A stretch of 64,000 bases of DNA, taken from assembly GCF_004682055.1 (NCBI RefSeq), contig NZ_QUZU01000014.1:1-64000 (forward strand), in the 5' to 3' direction. Of this stretch, positions 1 through 9,230 are shown piece after piece (position 1 is the stretch's first letter; every line of letters begins with the position of its first letter). The notes under the pieces were generated by a model that was given only the letters and a program-made list of their open reading frames with translations, did no database searches and had not been told where the DNA came from. This stretch comes from Pseudomonas kairouanensis (lineage in GTDB: Bacteria > Pseudomonadota > Gammaproteobacteria > Pseudomonadales > Pseudomonadaceae). Both the position numbers and the translations under genes were made by a program.

Positions 1-54
1 AGTAGGGGAGGCCTTGAGAAAGTCGATCAGGCCATGATTCAACGCTTCGCGCAT
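1..54 (-). CDS. apeB: M18 family aminopeptidase, N-terminal 18 codons only (runs off the window)
   Basis: Reading leftward from the ATG at 54, the first 18 codons give a peptide beginning MREALNHGLIDFLKASPT, which matches the start I remember for Pseudomonas M18 (ApeB/aspartyl) aminopeptidases. A GGAG ribosome-binding site lies 6 bases before the ATG. The rest of the gene is outside the window. The order minCDE, RluA-type synthase, M18 aminopeptidase is the order I recall from P. aeruginosa, which supports the call. With 18 residues the identification rests mainly on synteny. Confidence 0.55.
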   Translation of the reverse strand, partial: MREALNHGLIDFLKASPT

Positions 55-130
55 AAATAGCTCCAGACAGCAATGCGCGGAGTTTACCGTATTGGTTTCA
101 CTCGGTGTCTAGAACTGACGCAGAACTAAA

Positions 131-158
131 TGTGGGAGCGGGCAAGCCCGCTCCCACA
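131..158. repeat. Collapsed REP palindrome
   Basis: A 13-bp perfect inverted repeat TGTGGGAGCGGGC/GCCCGCTCCCACA with only AA between the arms. It is the end sequence of the REP family seen elsewhere in the window, with the central part lost. It sits in the gap between the RluA-type gene and the M18 aminopeptidase start. Confidence 0.85.
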
Positions 159-178
159 TTCGGATTGTATTGCCAACC

Positions 179-814
179 TCAAAATGGGGCTGGGCACTCG
201 AAGCGCAAACGCTCGCCGCTTTGCGGGTGGGTGAAGCTGAGCATGCTCGCATGCAGACACAGGCGCGGCCACGCAGCCAGGGCTTGTTCGTGGGCATACA
301 GGCCATCCCCCAACAACGGGTGGCCGATGGAAAGCATATGCACCCGCAACTGGTGCGAACGCCCAGTGATCGGCGTCAGCTCAACGCGGCACCAATCGCC
401 ACAACGCTCCAAGACCTTCCAGAAGGTCAGCGCATGCTTGCCGAACTCGTGGTCCACCACATGGCGCGGCTTGGTCGGCGGGTCGTAGCGCAGGGGCAGG
501 TCGATGCTGCCGCTGTCCAGTTCCGGCTGGCCCCAGGCCAGGGCGGTGTAGGCCTTTTCGGTCTCGCGGTCGTGAAACTGGCGGGACAGTTCGCGGTGCG
601 TATCGGCATCGCGGGCCAGCAGGATGATCCCTGAAGTTTCCCAGTCCAGGCGATGGACGATGCGGGCTTCGGGGTAGCCGTTTTCCTGCAGGCGGGTGAT
701 CAGGCAGTCCTTGTTGTCGTCGGCGCGGCCAGGCACCGAGAGCAGCAGGGTCGGCTTGTTCACCACCAGGACAGCGTCGTCCTGATGGAGGATGTGGATG
801 TTGGACAACGGCAT
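179..814 (-). CDS. rluA: RluA-family pseudouridine synthase
   Basis: A 211-residue protein that would isomerise uridine to pseudouridine in rRNA and/or tRNA. The family signature HRLDWETSG is at residues 54-62, with Asp57 as the predicted catalytic aspartate. Downstream blocks such as the RSHQLRVH motif also fit the RluA/RsuA fold. No S4 domain precedes the catalytic domain, so it resembles short RluA rather than RluC or RluD. I chose the ATG at 814 (MPLSNIHILHQ) rather than the upstream ATG at 832 because the protein then has the normal family start. It lies downstream of minE, separated by a REPIN, and on the same strand. Substrate positions cannot be read from the sequence. Confidence 0.85.
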   Translation of the reverse strand: MPLSNIHILHQDDAVLVVNKPTLLLSVPGRADDNKDCLITRLQENGYPEARIVHRLDWETSGIILLARDADTHRELSRQFHDRETEKAYTALAWGQPELDSGSIDLPLRYDPPTKPRHVVDHEFGKHALTFWKVLERCGDWCRVELTPITGRSHQLRVHMLSIGHPLLGDGLYAHEQALAAWPRLCLHASMLSFTHPQSGERLRFECPAPF

Positions 815-838
815 TAAACAGCCTCGTAACAAACGCCA

Positions 839-993
839 ACGGCGGCTCCGCTAAACCTGCCTTCCTTGTAGGAGCGAGATTGCTCGCGAAAGACTCTAGG
901 CCACCGCGTTCATCCAGGATGTGCGCGTTAACGTTGACGATCTTCGCGAGCAAGCTCGCTCCTACAGGAAAAACCGGACAGCGGAGCCGCCGT
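839..993. repeat. REPIN nested inside a 14-bp inverted repeat
   Basis: The REPIN spans about 867-967: TGTAGGAGCGAG at the left and its inverse CTCGCTCCTACA at the right, with TTGCTCGCGAA/TTCGCGAGCAA inside. It is bracketed by ACGGCGGCTCCGCT (839-852) and the exact inverse AGCGGAGCCGCCGT (980-993). The spacer closely matches those of the copies at 5235 and 9772. It lies between minE and the RluA-type gene. Confidence 0.85.
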
Positions 994-1010
994 GGCGGCC
1001 GCCTGTTCGC

Positions 1011-1265
1011 TTAACGATCAGGCAGGGTGATATTGAGTTCCAGAATCGAGCAGCTGCCGTCGTTTTCCAGGGCGACATGTACATCGTCGTTGCCGATATT
1101 GACGTACTTGCGGATCACTTCGACCAGTTCCTTTTGCAAGGCGGGCAAGTAGTCCGGCGTGCTGCGTTGGCCGCGTTCGTGCGCCACGATGATCTGTAGA
1201 CGCTCTTTCGCTACCGACGCGGTCGTAGGCTTTTTGTTGGCGCGAAAGAAGTCGAGAAATTTCAT
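1011..1265 (-). CDS. minE: Cell division topological specificity factor MinE
   Basis: An 84-residue protein, the usual length for MinE. It stimulates MinD ATPase and drives MinCD pole-to-pole oscillation so that FtsZ assembles only at mid-cell. The N-terminus [14 protein letters not shown] is the membrane-targeting amphipathic stretch, followed by the MinD-interaction segment ([14 protein letters not shown], about residues 20-33) and the C-terminal dimerisation domain. It starts 3 bases after the minD stop codon, so it is surely co-transcribed with minD. Confidence 0.97.
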   Translation of the reverse strand: MKFLDFFRANKKPTTASVAKERLQIIVAHERGQRSTPDYLPALQKELVEVIRKYVNIGNDDVHVALENDGSCSILELNITLPDR

Positions 1266-1268
1266 TGT

Positions 1269-2081
1269 TTAGTTGCCTCCAAAGATACGCTCGAAGAATC
1301 CCTTCTTCTTGACATCGAGGAAGCGATGTTCCACGGACTTGCCCAGCAGGCGGTCGACGGCATCGCTGTACGCCTGGCCGGCGTCGCTCTGGTCGTCGAG
1401 GATGACCGGAACACCCTGGTTGGAGGCCTTGAGGACCGCCTGGGATTCTGGAATCACACCCAGCAGGGTCACTGCGAGGATTTCCTTCACGTCTTCAACA
1501 CCCAGCATTTCGCCGTTGCTGACGCGCTCAGGGTTGTAGCGGGTGAGCAGCAGGTGCTCCTTGATCGGGTCCTGGCCTTCTTCGGCGCGCTTGGATTTGC
1601 TGGCCAGCAGGCCCAGCATGCGGTCCGAGTCACGTACCGAGGACACTTCCGGGTTGGTCACCACGATGGCTTCATCGGCAAAATACATCGCCAGGTGAGC
1701 ACCGGTCTCGATGCCGGCCGGGGAGTCGCACACCACGTATTCGAAGGTTTCCTTCAGTTCGGCCAGGACTTTGCCTACGCCTTCCTTGGTCAATGCGTCT
1801 TTGTCGCGGGTCTGGCTGGCGGCCAGTACGTACAGGTTCTCAAGGCGCTTGTCCTTGATCAGGGCCTGCTGCAGGTTGGCTTCGCCGTTTACCACGTTGA
1901 CGAAGTCGTACACCACACGGCGTTCGCAGCCCATGATCAGGTCGAGGTTACGCAAACCGACGTCGAAGTCGACGATGACTGTCTTGTGGCCGCGCAGAGC
2001 GAGGCCGGTACCGATAGCGGCGCTGGTGGTGGTCTTACCCACACCACCCTTGCCGGATGTAACCACGAGAATCTTGGCCAA
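1269..2081 (-). CDS. minD: Septum site-determining ATPase MinD
   Basis: A 270-residue ParA/MinD ATPase. The deviant Walker A motif GKGGVGKTT is at residues 10-18 and the C-terminal amphipathic membrane-targeting helix KKKGFFERIFGG ends the protein. ATP-bound MinD dimerises on the inner membrane, recruits MinC to block FtsZ and is released by MinE. It lies between minC (about 200 bp upstream) and minE (3 bp downstream), the standard minCDE order. Confidence 0.98.
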   Translation of the reverse strand: MAKILVVTSGKGGVGKTTTSAAIGTGLALRGHKTVIVDFDVGLRNLDLIMGCERRVVYDFVNVVNGEANLQQALIKDKRLENLYVLAASQTRDKDALTKEGVGKVLAELKETFEYVVCDSPAGIETGAHLAMYFADEAIVVTNPEVSSVRDSDRMLGLLASKSKRAEEGQDPIKEHLLLTRYNPERVSNGEMLGVEDVKEILAVTLLGVIPESQAVLKASNQGVPVILDDQSDAGQAYSDAVDRLLGKSVEHRFLDVKKKGFFERIFGGN

Positions 2082-2282
2082 GGTGTTTCACCCCTAAGGA
2101 AAAAGGACTTTTCGGTCCCTGAAAAACATCTCTTGGAACTCGCTGCAGGCGGACAGCCTTCGTAGGAAAAAGATGTGGTTTCCGTGAGGGAAACGCCAAC
2201 TTCCAATTATTCCTACGCAAGTAATGCCGGTTTCGCTGTGCTATCAGAGTCTAGAGATGCTTGGAAAATGCGGCAGTATCCG

Positions 2283-3020
2283 TTAAAGACGGATGATGTT
2301 CAACACATCGCCCGACAGGCTGACCTGCACCCCGGCCCCCCACAGCGGATCACGGCGCAAATCTTCTGAAACCTTGTACTGGCCTGCGATGGACACTAGC
2401 TCAGCGCTCAATTGCTGGCAAAAAATACGGGCCTTGGTATCACCCTTGATGCCGGCAAGAGCGCGTCCGCGCATCGGGCCGTATACATGGATGTTGCCAT
2501 CGGCAAGAAGTTCCGCCCCCGGACTGACCGAGGACACCACCACCAGGTCACCGCCCTGGGCGTAAATCTGCTGCCCGCCCCGTACGGGAGAGGTGATGAT
2601 CTTTGTGGGCTTGATCGTCGGTTCCGGTGGTTTTTCCGGTTTTTTCTTCTCTTCCCCGACCAATGGTTCCAAAGGACGCTCGCGCGCACCCGACGGTGGC
2701 AGTACTGGCAGTTCAATGGCGATGGCCGCGGCAATGTCTTCGATGCGGCTGGCACGAATCGCCAGGGTGCGCAGGCCATGGGAGCGGCACACGCGCATCA
2801 GGCCAGGCAGGTCGATAAGGCCCTGGCCGGCGGGCAGTTTGTCCAGGGCCAGCACCAGCGGGGCATTGTTGAAGAAGTTCGGCGCCAGGGCGACCTTGGC
2901 GGCGAGCTGGCGGTCCAGGGCTTCCAGGTCGTTGCGGGCCAGTTCCAGCACGGTGATGGCGAGCATGCTGCCTTTCAGCTGGAACACGGGATCTTGGTCT
3001 AGCGGTTCGGTTTGGCTCAT
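2283..3020 (-). CDS. minC: Septum site-determining protein MinC
   Basis: A 245-residue FtsZ polymerisation inhibitor. The N-terminal domain (about 1-110) binds FtsZ. A Pro/Lys-rich linker (about 125-145) leads to the C-terminal right-handed beta-helix (about 148-245), whose repeats such as [20 protein letters not shown] and [13 protein letters not shown] are diagnostic and bind MinD. The ATG at 3020 (MSQTEPLDQ) was chosen over the ATG at 3086, because the upstream extension is unlike the family. First gene of minCDE and divergent from lpxL. Confidence 0.96.
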   Translation of the reverse strand: MSQTEPLDQDPVFQLKGSMLAITVLELARNDLEALDRQLAAKVALAPNFFNNAPLVLALDKLPAGQGLIDLPGLMRVCRSHGLRTLAIRASRIEDIAAAIAIELPVLPPSGARERPLEPLVGEEKKKPEKPPEPTIKPTKIITSPVRGGQQIYAQGGDLVVVSSVSPGAELLADGNIHVYGPMRGRALAGIKGDTKARIFCQQLSAELVSIAGQYKVSEDLRRDPLWGAGVQVSLSGDVLNIIRL

Positions 3021-3103
3021 GGTCGGCAAAAGCGGCTTGTCACGAAAAGTGTCGAGACTTATAACGAGAACATCCACTGGCCGCAAGCCGAGTCGAACCG
3101 TTG

Positions 3104-3109
3104 TAGAAT
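3104..3109 (+). promoter_or_regulatory. Possible -10 box for lpxL
   Basis: TAGAAT, preceded by TTG, lies 31 bases before the lpxL start. The same TTAGAAT-type hexamer precedes prmB, the EamA gene and trhO in this window. No convincing -35 was found. Confidence 0.3.
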
Positions 3110-3139
3110 GCGCGGCCCTTGTCTTTACCGGAATCTGTA

Positions 3140-4075
3140 ATGGATCGCCCGCGTTTTCGAGCTGTATTTTTTCACCCGCGTTTTTGGCTGTTATGGCTGG
3201 GACTCGGCCTGCTGTGGCTGGTTACCCAGTTGCCGTACCGTGCGCTGCTGGTCATCGGCCGCGTATTGGGTGCGGGAATGTACCGTGTGGCCGGCGAACG
3301 TCGCCGCATCGCTGCGCGAAACCTGGAGCTGTGCTTCCCGGAAAAATCCGCCCAAGAGCGTAAACATTTACTTAAAGAAAACTTTGCCTCCACCGGCATT
3401 GCCTTCTTTGAGATGGCCATGAGCTGGTGGTGGTCGCGCCAACGCCTGGCGCGCCTGGCCCATGTCGAAGGCCTGGAGCACCTCAAGCAGGCCCAGTTGG
3501 ATGGCAAGGGCGTGATCCTCATGGCCCTGCACTTCACCACCCTGGAAATCGGCGCAGCCTTGCTGGGGCAGAAGCACACCATCGATGGCATGTACCGCGA
3601 GCACGGCAACCCGCTGTTCGACTATATCCAGCGCCGTGGCCGCGAGCGCCACAACCTCGACTCCCTGGCCGTAGAGCGCGAAGACGTACGTGGCATGCTC
3701 AAGCTGCTGCGTGCTGGCCGTGCCATCTGGTATGCACCGGACCAGGACTACGGCGCCAAGCAAAGCATTTTCGTCCCGCTGTTCGGCATTCAGGCCGCTA
3801 CCGTGCCCGCCACCAGCAAGTTCGCCAAGCTGGGCAAGGCACTGGTGGTGCCGTTCACCCAAGAGCGCCTGGCCGATGGCAGCGGTTACCGCCTGGTGAT
3901 CCATCCGCCGTTGACCGACTTCCCTGGCGAAAGCGATGAGGCCGATTGCCTGCGTATCAACCAGTGGGTAGAAGCCTCGGTGCGCCAGTGCCCCGAGCAG
4001 TACCTGTGGACCCATCGGCGCTTCAAGAGCCGGCCACCGGGTGAGCCCAAGCTGTACGAAAAACGCCGTCGATAA
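3140..4075 (+). CDS. lpxL: Lipid A biosynthesis acyltransferase (LpxL/HtrB family)
   Basis: A 311-residue inner-membrane enzyme that transfers a secondary acyl chain from acyl-ACP to the lipid A precursor. There is a hydrophobic N-terminal anchor (about 15-42). The catalytic HX4(D/E) motif is His131...Glu136 in [11 protein letters not shown] later block around YAPDQDYG matches the acceptor-binding region of this family. The ATG at 3140 ([11 protein letters not shown]) gives the normal family start; an upstream ATG at 3119 would add seven unlikely residues. It is divergent from minC and followed after 30 bp by a patatin-like gene, possibly in one transcript. Which secondary acyl chain (LpxL or LpxM role) is not certain. 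Confidence 0.9.
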   Translation: MDRPRFRAVFFHPRFWLLWLGLGLLWLVTQLPYRALLVIGRVLGAGMYRVAGERRRIAARNLELCFPEKSAQERKHLLKENFASTGIAFFEMAMSWWWSRQRLARLAHVEGLEHLKQAQLDGKGVILMALHFTTLEIGAALLGQKHTIDGMYREHGNPLFDYIQRRGRERHNLDSLAVEREDVRGMLKLLRAGRAIWYAPDQDYGAKQSIFVPLFGIQAATVPATSKFAKLGKALVVPFTQERLADGSGYRLVIHPPLTDFPGESDEADCLRINQWVEASVRQCPEQYLWTHRRFKSRPPGEPKLYEKRRR

Positions 4076-4105
4076 GACCGACCTTTCCCCACATGGAGTG
4101 ACGCG

Positions 4106-5230
4106 ATGCGCCCAGCTGAACCGGTTACAGGCTTGATTCTTTCCGGCGGCGGGGCGCGAGCGGCGTATCAGGTGGGGGTCTTGGCGGCGATTGCCGAGCT
4201 ATTGCCGCCGGGGGCTCCCAACCCGTTCCCGGTGATCGTCGGCACCTCGGCCGGCGCCATCAATGCGGTGAGCCTGGCCAGCGGGGCCATGGACTTCACC
4301 GCCGCGATCCAACGCCTTACCGCGTTCTGGCAGGGCTTTCGCAGCCACCTGGTGCTGCGCAGCGACTGGCCTGGGGTGATTCGCCAGGCCGGTCGTTTCT
4401 TTATTCACAGCCTGCTGGGCTTGGGGACACAAGTGCCCGTGGCGCTGCTCAACAGCACGCCATTGAGGGCATTGCTCAAAGACAAGTTGCACCTGGACTG
4501 TATCGACGAAGCTATCCGCAATAAGCATTTGCATGCGGTAGCGGTGACGGCATTCGGTTATGAGTCCGGGCAAGCGGTGACCTTCTATCAGGGCGGCGGC
4601 ACCATCGACGCCTGGTTGCGCCATCGGCGTATCGGGGTGCCCACGCAGTTGTCCGTCGAACACCTGTTGGCCAGTTCTGCCATCCCCTTGCTGTTCGCGC
4701 CGGTTAAACTCGATCAGGAATACTTCGGCGATGGCGCCGTGCGCCAGTCAGCCCCCATCAGCCCAGCGCTGCACCTGGGGGCCAGCCGGGTGCTGGTGGT
4801 GGGCGTCAGCGGCAACCCCCGGGGCAACGAACCGGCGGTGCAACGCACCTTTACGGGCCAGGAGCCGAGCCTGGCGCAGATCGGCGGGCACATGCTCAAC
4901 AGCACGTTCATTGACAGCCTGGAAAGTGACATCGAGCTGCTGGAGCGCTTGAACCAATTCAGTCACGTCGCGCCTGGCCTGACGGCGGTGGATGTACTGG
5001 TGATTGCACCCAGCCAGCCCATCGATGAAATTGCCGCGCGGCATCGCCAGGAATTGCCGGCAGCGTTGCGCTTGTTTTTGCGTGGGCCGGGGGCGACCAA
5101 GACGAGTGGGGCGGGGGTGTTGAGTTACTTGCTGTTCGAGGCGGGGTACTGCAGCGAGTTGATCGAGCTGGGGCGGCGGGATGCGTTGGCAAAGCGCGAG
5201 GAAATCATCCGATTCCTCGGTTTAGCCTGA
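4106..5230 (+). CDS. Patatin-like phospholipase family protein
   Basis: A 374-residue predicted lipid acyl hydrolase with a Ser-Asp dyad. The oxyanion glycine-rich loop SGGGARAAYQ is at residues 13-22, the nucleophile elbow GTSAG at 46-50 (Ser48), and the catalytic Asp209 lies in GDGAVRQSAP. No signal peptide or clear membrane segment is present, suggesting a cytoplasmic or peripheral enzyme rather than the secreted ExoU type. It follows lpxL by 30 bp, so a role in envelope lipid turnover is plausible but inferred. A REPIN begins 5 bp after the stop. Confidence 0.88.
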   Translation: MRPAEPVTGLILSGGGARAAYQVGVLAAIAELLPPGAPNPFPVIVGTSAGAINAVSLASGAMDFTAAIQRLTAFWQGFRSHLVLRSDWPGVIRQAGRFFIHSLLGLGTQVPVALLNSTPLRALLKDKLHLDCIDEAIRNKHLHAVAVTAFGYESGQAVTFYQGGGTIDAWLRHRRIGVPTQLSVEHLLASSAIPLLFAPVKLDQEYFGDGAVRQSAPISPALHLGASRVLVVGVSGNPRGNEPAVQRTFTGQEPSLAQIGGHMLNSTFIDSLESDIELLERLNQFSHVAPGLTAVDVLVIAPSQPIDEIAARHRQELPAALRLFLRGPGATKTSGAGVLSYLLFEAGYCSELIELGRRDALAKREEIIRFLGLA

Positions 5231-5234
5231 TCCC

Positions 5235-5336
5235 CTGTAGGAGCGAGCTTGCTCGCGAAAAACTCAAGGACACCGCGCTCATCCAGGGTGCGCGCGTTAT
5301 CGTTGACGATCTTCGCGAGCAAGCTCGCTCCTACAG
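5235..5336. repeat. REPIN (family with conserved spacer)
   Basis: CTGTAGGAGCGAGCTTGCTCGCGAA at the left end and its inverse at the right end enclose about 50 bp. The spacer contains CACCGCGCTCATCCAGGGTG and a GCGCGTTATCGTTGACGATC stretch. Nearly the same spacer occurs at 867-967 and 9772-9873. It lies between convergent genes. Confidence 0.9.
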
Positions 5337-5352
5337 TGGGGCCAGCGAATGC

Positions 5353-6138
5353 TTAGAAGTGGTACTTCACCAAAAAGCTCGCCGTGTCCTGGTTGGTCTT
5401 GAACGCGCCCGTATCTTCGATGCCGTACTTGTTCTTCCAGTAGTCGTATTCAAAGCCCACATACAACTGCTTGTCGCCCCAGTGCAGCGCCTTGCCCAGG
5501 TCATATTTGACCTGTGGGTTGAAGTGCAGGTTGGCGTGGTAAGTGCCACGGGCGTTCTTGTCGTTGTCTGTCACCCAGTCCATGAAGCCGTCGATCAGCA
5601 CATCGGAGTTGCCGACGGGAATCGTGTACGACCAGACCGGCGTGATCTGCCACACACCGTCACCCGGGCGATTGCCTTCGGTCTGGCGCTGGTAGAAGTT
5701 CAGCTGGAAGTAGTCGAAACCGGGGATGTTCAGGTCGAAGCCCGGACCCAACAGGTACGACTCGTTGTCGCCTTCGCCGAACTCATAGGTGAAGGCCAGC
5801 AACACGTCCTTGATCGGGCCGAAGGACAGGTCCTTGTCAAAGATCTTCCCGAACGACAGGCGCGGGCTGATCTCGCCGTAGTAGGTGCTCGGCCCCGCAT
5901 TGCCGTCTTCCTTGCCGTTGTAGAAGATGCGGTCGACAAACACGAAGTTGTCGCCGTACTTCCAGGCATCGGCGTGTTCGAACGTGACGGTTTGCTGGAT
6001 CTGCGGGTTGACGGTAAAGCTCTTGCCCCACAGATAGGTCAGGCTGTTGTTTTGCCACTGCAACAAATCACCGGCCACGGCTTGGCCACCGGCCAGCAGG
6101 GATCCCGCCAGCATCAGGCCTTTGAACATAGGTTTCAT
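5353..6138 (-). CDS. Tsx-like outer membrane channel (nucleoside/purine uptake)
   Basis: A 261-residue outer-membrane beta-barrel protein. Residues 1-22 are a signal peptide ending AVA. The mature part has alternating aromatic/hydrophobic strands and ends in the outer-membrane signature VKYHF with terminal Phe. Overall features (WQNNSLTYLWG near the N-terminus, DGFMDWVTDND, FEYDYWKNKYG) fit the Channel_Tsx/OmpK family, whose E. coli member Tsx passes nucleosides. Its place beside a urate/xanthine permease and the urate pathway suggests purine bases or nucleosides as substrate (inference). Confidence 0.88.
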   Translation of the reverse strand: MKPMFKGLMLAGSLLAGGQAVAGDLLQWQNNSLTYLWGKSFTVNPQIQQTVTFEHADAWKYGDNFVFVDRIFYNGKEDGNAGPSTYYGEISPRLSFGKIFDKDLSFGPIKDVLLAFTYEFGEGDNESYLLGPGFDLNIPGFDYFQLNFYQRQTEGNRPGDGVWQITPVWSYTIPVGNSDVLIDGFMDWVTDNDKNARGTYHANLHFNPQVKYDLGKALHWGDKQLYVGFEYDYWKNKYGIEDTGAFKTNQDTASFLVKYHF

Positions 6139-6367
6139 TCGGTGCTCCCGAGTTAAAGTTTTATGTTTTTTCTAAGCTGGCGCTCTGGTGTGGCGCCTTT
6201 GGAATCGCTGAAAAACTCGTCTGATTGGTCAGCTTTATTGCTACAGCAAAAGCCGCGCCAAGGCGGTCAAAAGACCGTCGATTCAAGCGGGCGCGGAGAA
6301 TACTGGCTCCCACGTCTGGGCTCAAGTGCGCCGTTACAGCGCGCACAGGGCGACAATGGGGCATGCC

Positions 6368-7717
6368 TCAGGTGTGGGCGTGCTCAACAGCGGGTCGTTC
6401 AGCACCGCCAAGGATGTTGAACAGGATATTCAGCGACAACGCGCTGAGGGTGGCCATGGCGATGCCACTGTGGGTGATCGGGCTCATCCACAGCGGCAAT
6501 TGCGCGAAAAACTCCGGGCGCACCACGGGAATCAGGCCCATGCCGATGCTCACCGCCACCAGCAACTGGTTGCGGCGGTCGGCGATATCGGCTTCCTGGA
6601 GGATCTTGATGCCGGTGGCTGCCACCATGCCGAACATGGCAATTGCCGCACCACCGAGTACCGCCGGCGGAATTGACGCCACCAGCAGTGCGGCTTTTGG
6701 TAGCAGGCTGAGCACAATCAGAAACACCCCGGCCATGATCGTGACCGAACGGCAGCGCACGCCGGTCATCTGCACCAGGCCGATGTTCTGCGCAAACGAG
6801 GAGTGGGTGAACGTATTAAAGAAGCCGGCCACGAATGATGCGCCGGCATCGCACAACAGGCCACGGCGCAGCATCTTGGGTGTGACCTCCTGGCCGGTGA
6901 TCTTGCCCAGCGCCAGGAACATCCCAGTGGACTCGACAAAAATGATCACCACCACCAGGCACATCGACAGGATCGGCGCCAATTCGAATTTGGGCATGCC
7001 AAAGTGCAGCGGCGTCACCACCTGCACCCACGGCGCCTGGGCCAGGCCGCTCAGATCGACCATACCCAGCATGCCGCACAATACGTAGCCCAGGCCCATG
7101 CCGATCAGCACCGAGATGTTCACCCAGAAACCGCGCATGAAACGGTTGATCAACAGGATGGTGCCCAGTACCAAGGCGGCAATTGCCAGGTAGATCGGCG
7201 AGCCGAAGGTGGCCGCTGCGCTGCCGCCACCGGCCCAGTTCACGGCCACGGGGAACAGCGATAAACCGATGGCGGTGATGACGGTGCCCGTCACCAGTGG
7301 CGGGAAAAACCGCACCACCTTGGACATGAACGGCGCGATGAGCATGCCGAAGAACCCGGCGGCGATGGTCGCGCCGAAAATGCCCTGCAAGCCGATACCG
7401 GGCATGCCGGCCATGGCCACCATGCTGCCAACGGCGGCGAAACTGGCGCCCATCATCACCGGCATGCGAATGCCCACCGGGCCAATGCCAAACGACTGCA
7501 CCATGGTGGCGATGCCAGCCACCAGCAGGTCGGCGTTGATCAGAAAGGCAATTTCTTCACGGCTGAGCCCTGCGGCCTGGCCAATGATCAGGGGCACGGC
7601 GACGGCGCCGCCGTACATCAACAGGACGTGTTGCAGGCCTACCAGAATCAGTTGCAAGAGGGGCAGCCGCACCATGGCGGGTGCGGCAGGAATCTGCGGT
7701 TCGGCTAACTCGGTCAT
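6368..7717 (-). CDS. NCS2 family purine (urate/xanthine) permease
   Basis: A 449-residue inner-membrane symporter with about 12-14 hydrophobic segments. It carries the TM1 Gln-His motif (LQHVLLMYGG) and the nucleobase-ascorbate transporter signature QNIGLVQMTG near residue 310. The QNxG form is that of the urate/xanthine branch (UacT, PbuX-like) rather than uracil permeases. The ATG at 7717 (MTELAEPQ) was chosen over 7762, whose extra 15 residues are basic and atypical. It lies downstream of puuD, after a REPIN, and upstream of the Tsx-like channel. Urate is the most likely substrate by context. Confidence 0.9.
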   Translation of the reverse strand: MTELAEPQIPAAPAMVRLPLLQLILVGLQHVLLMYGGAVAVPLIIGQAAGLSREEIAFLINADLLVAGIATMVQSFGIGPVGIRMPVMMGASFAAVGSMVAMAGMPGIGLQGIFGATIAAGFFGMLIAPFMSKVVRFFPPLVTGTVITAIGLSLFPVAVNWAGGGSAAATFGSPIYLAIAALVLGTILLINRFMRGFWVNISVLIGMGLGYVLCGMLGMVDLSGLAQAPWVQVVTPLHFGMPKFELAPILSMCLVVVIIFVESTGMFLALGKITGQEVTPKMLRRGLLCDAGASFVAGFFNTFTHSSFAQNIGLVQMTGVRCRSVTIMAGVFLIVLSLLPKAALLVASIPPAVLGGAAIAMFGMVAATGIKILQEADIADRRNQLLVAVSIGMGLIPVVRPEFFAQLPLWMSPITHSGIAMATLSALSLNILFNILGGAERPAVEHAHT

Positions 7718-7785
7718 GCAACACCTCGGATCTTTTTTATTTTTGTATGGTTTGGAACGCAATGTCTAAATCACCACAAATCCCC

Positions 7786-7875
7786 TGTGGGAGCGGGCTT
7801 GCTCGCGAATGCGGTGGGTCAGTCAGCTCGAATGTTGAATGACACACTGCTTTCGCGAGCAAGCCCGCTCCCACA
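7786..7875. repeat. REPIN
   Basis: TGTGGGAGCGGGCTTGCTCGCGAA and its inverse face each other about 42 bp apart, with GCGGTGGGTCAGTCAG-like spacer. It lies between puuD and the purine permease. The arms are the GTGGGAGCGGGC subtype. Confidence 0.9.
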
Positions 7876-7895
7876 TGGGGTTCTGCGTCAGGCCG

Positions 7896-9179
7896 TCAGT
7901 TGGTACGGGCTCCTTGATTGATCCAACTGCCAATCAAATCCCGCTCCTGCTGGGTCATCTGGGTGATGTTGCCCAGCGGCATGATCTGGCTGGCCACGGC
8001 TTGCGCCTGAATGCGCGCCGCCTGCTGCTGGATCTGCGCCGGAGTATCGAACATCACGCCCGCCGGCGCGGTGCTGAACAGCGGGCTGGTGGGCTTGGCC
8101 GAGTGGCATACGGTGCAGCGTTGCTCGATCACACTGTGTACCTGGCCGAAGTCGGTGCTGGCCTGGGCGGGTGCAGGTTCGGCTGCAGGCGCTGCGGGTG
8201 CGGCTGGTTTCAGGCCTCCGCCCACTGCGGTTTCCGGCAACGGTTGGTACTCAATGGCCGCTGGTGCCTTGGCCACTTCTGCCACAGGTTTGGGGCCCGT
8301 CACGTAGGCCAGGCTGATCATCGCCAAGGCGCCCACCGGCAGGGTCCACGCGTACTTCTGGCTGTTATGCCGGGTGTTGAAGTAGTGGCGCACCAACACC
8401 GCCGCCACCGCGATACCGGCCAGGATCAGCCAGTTGTATTGGCTGCCGTAGGTGCTCGGGAAGTGGTTGCTGATCATGATGAACAGCACTGGCAAGGTGA
8501 AGTAGTTGTTGTGACGAGAGCGCAGCAAGCCCTTGGCCGGCAGCGCCGGGTCTGGCGTGCGGTTCTCGGCAATTGCCGCCACCAGTGCGCGCTGCGCCGG
8601 CATGATGATGCGGAACACGTTACCCACCATGATGGTGCCGATCACCGCACCCACATGCAGGTAGGCGCCACGGCCACTGAACACCTTGCTAAAGCCGTAC
8701 GCGGCGGCAATCAACAGCACGAACAGGATGAAGCCGAGCAGGGCAGGGCGCTTGCCCAGGGCCGAGTCGCAGAGGAAGGAGTAGATGAACCAGCCGGCGA
8801 ACAGTGAGCCGATGCCCAGCAATACGCCTTCGGGGCCGCTGAGTGTGCTGCCGGGGGCGAGCAGGTACAGCGTCGGGTTCCAGTAGAACACCACGCACAG
8901 CAGCGCAATGCCCGACATCCAGGTGAAATAGGCTTCCCATTTGAACCAGTGCAGGTTGTCCGGCATGGTTGGTGGGGCCAGTTTGTATTTTTCCAGGTGG
9001 TAGATACCGCCACCGTGGATCGCCCACAAGTCACCGGCCAGGCCGCTCTTGGGGTTGACGCGATTGAGGTTGTTTTCCAGCCAGACGAAGTAGAAAGAAG
9101 CGCCGATCCACGCGACGCCCGTGATCATGTGAACCCAGCGCACGCTCAGGTTCAGCCATTCCATCAAATGTGCTTCCAC
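7896..9179 (-). CDS. puuD: Urate hydroxylase PuuD (membrane urate oxidase with cytochrome c domain)
   Basis: A 427-residue membrane protein that would oxidise urate to 5-hydroxyisourate and pass electrons to the respiratory chain instead of to oxygen. About eight transmembrane segments occupy residues 10-300 and carry His-rich blocks such as RWVHMITGVAW. An Ala/Pro-rich linker (about 310-340) leads to a C-terminal c-type haem domain with CTVCH at 355-359. The GTG at 9179 (MEAHLMEW) is taken as start; an internal ATG at 9164 is possible. It is the last gene of the puuE-uraD-alc-allA-puuD run, 51 bp after allA. Confidence 0.93.
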   Translation of the reverse strand: MEAHLMEWLNLSVRWVHMITGVAWIGASFYFVWLENNLNRVNPKSGLAGDLWAIHGGGIYHLEKYKLAPPTMPDNLHWFKWEAYFTWMSGIALLCVVFYWNPTLYLLAPGSTLSGPEGVLLGIGSLFAGWFIYSFLCDSALGKRPALLGFILFVLLIAAAYGFSKVFSGRGAYLHVGAVIGTIMVGNVFRIIMPAQRALVAAIAENRTPDPALPAKGLLRSRHNNYFTLPVLFIMISNHFPSTYGSQYNWLILAGIAVAAVLVRHYFNTRHNSQKYAWTLPVGALAMISLAYVTGPKPVAEVAKAPAAIEYQPLPETAVGGGLKPAAPAAPAAEPAPAQASTDFGQVHSVIEQRCTVCHSAKPTSPLFSTAPAGVMFDTPAQIQQQAARIQAQAVASQIMPLGNITQMTQQERDLIGSWINQGARTN

Positions 9180-9230
9180 AGTCTTTACCTCTCGCCTGTC
9201 ACCCTTGTTGTCGGGTGATCAGACCTTCTC

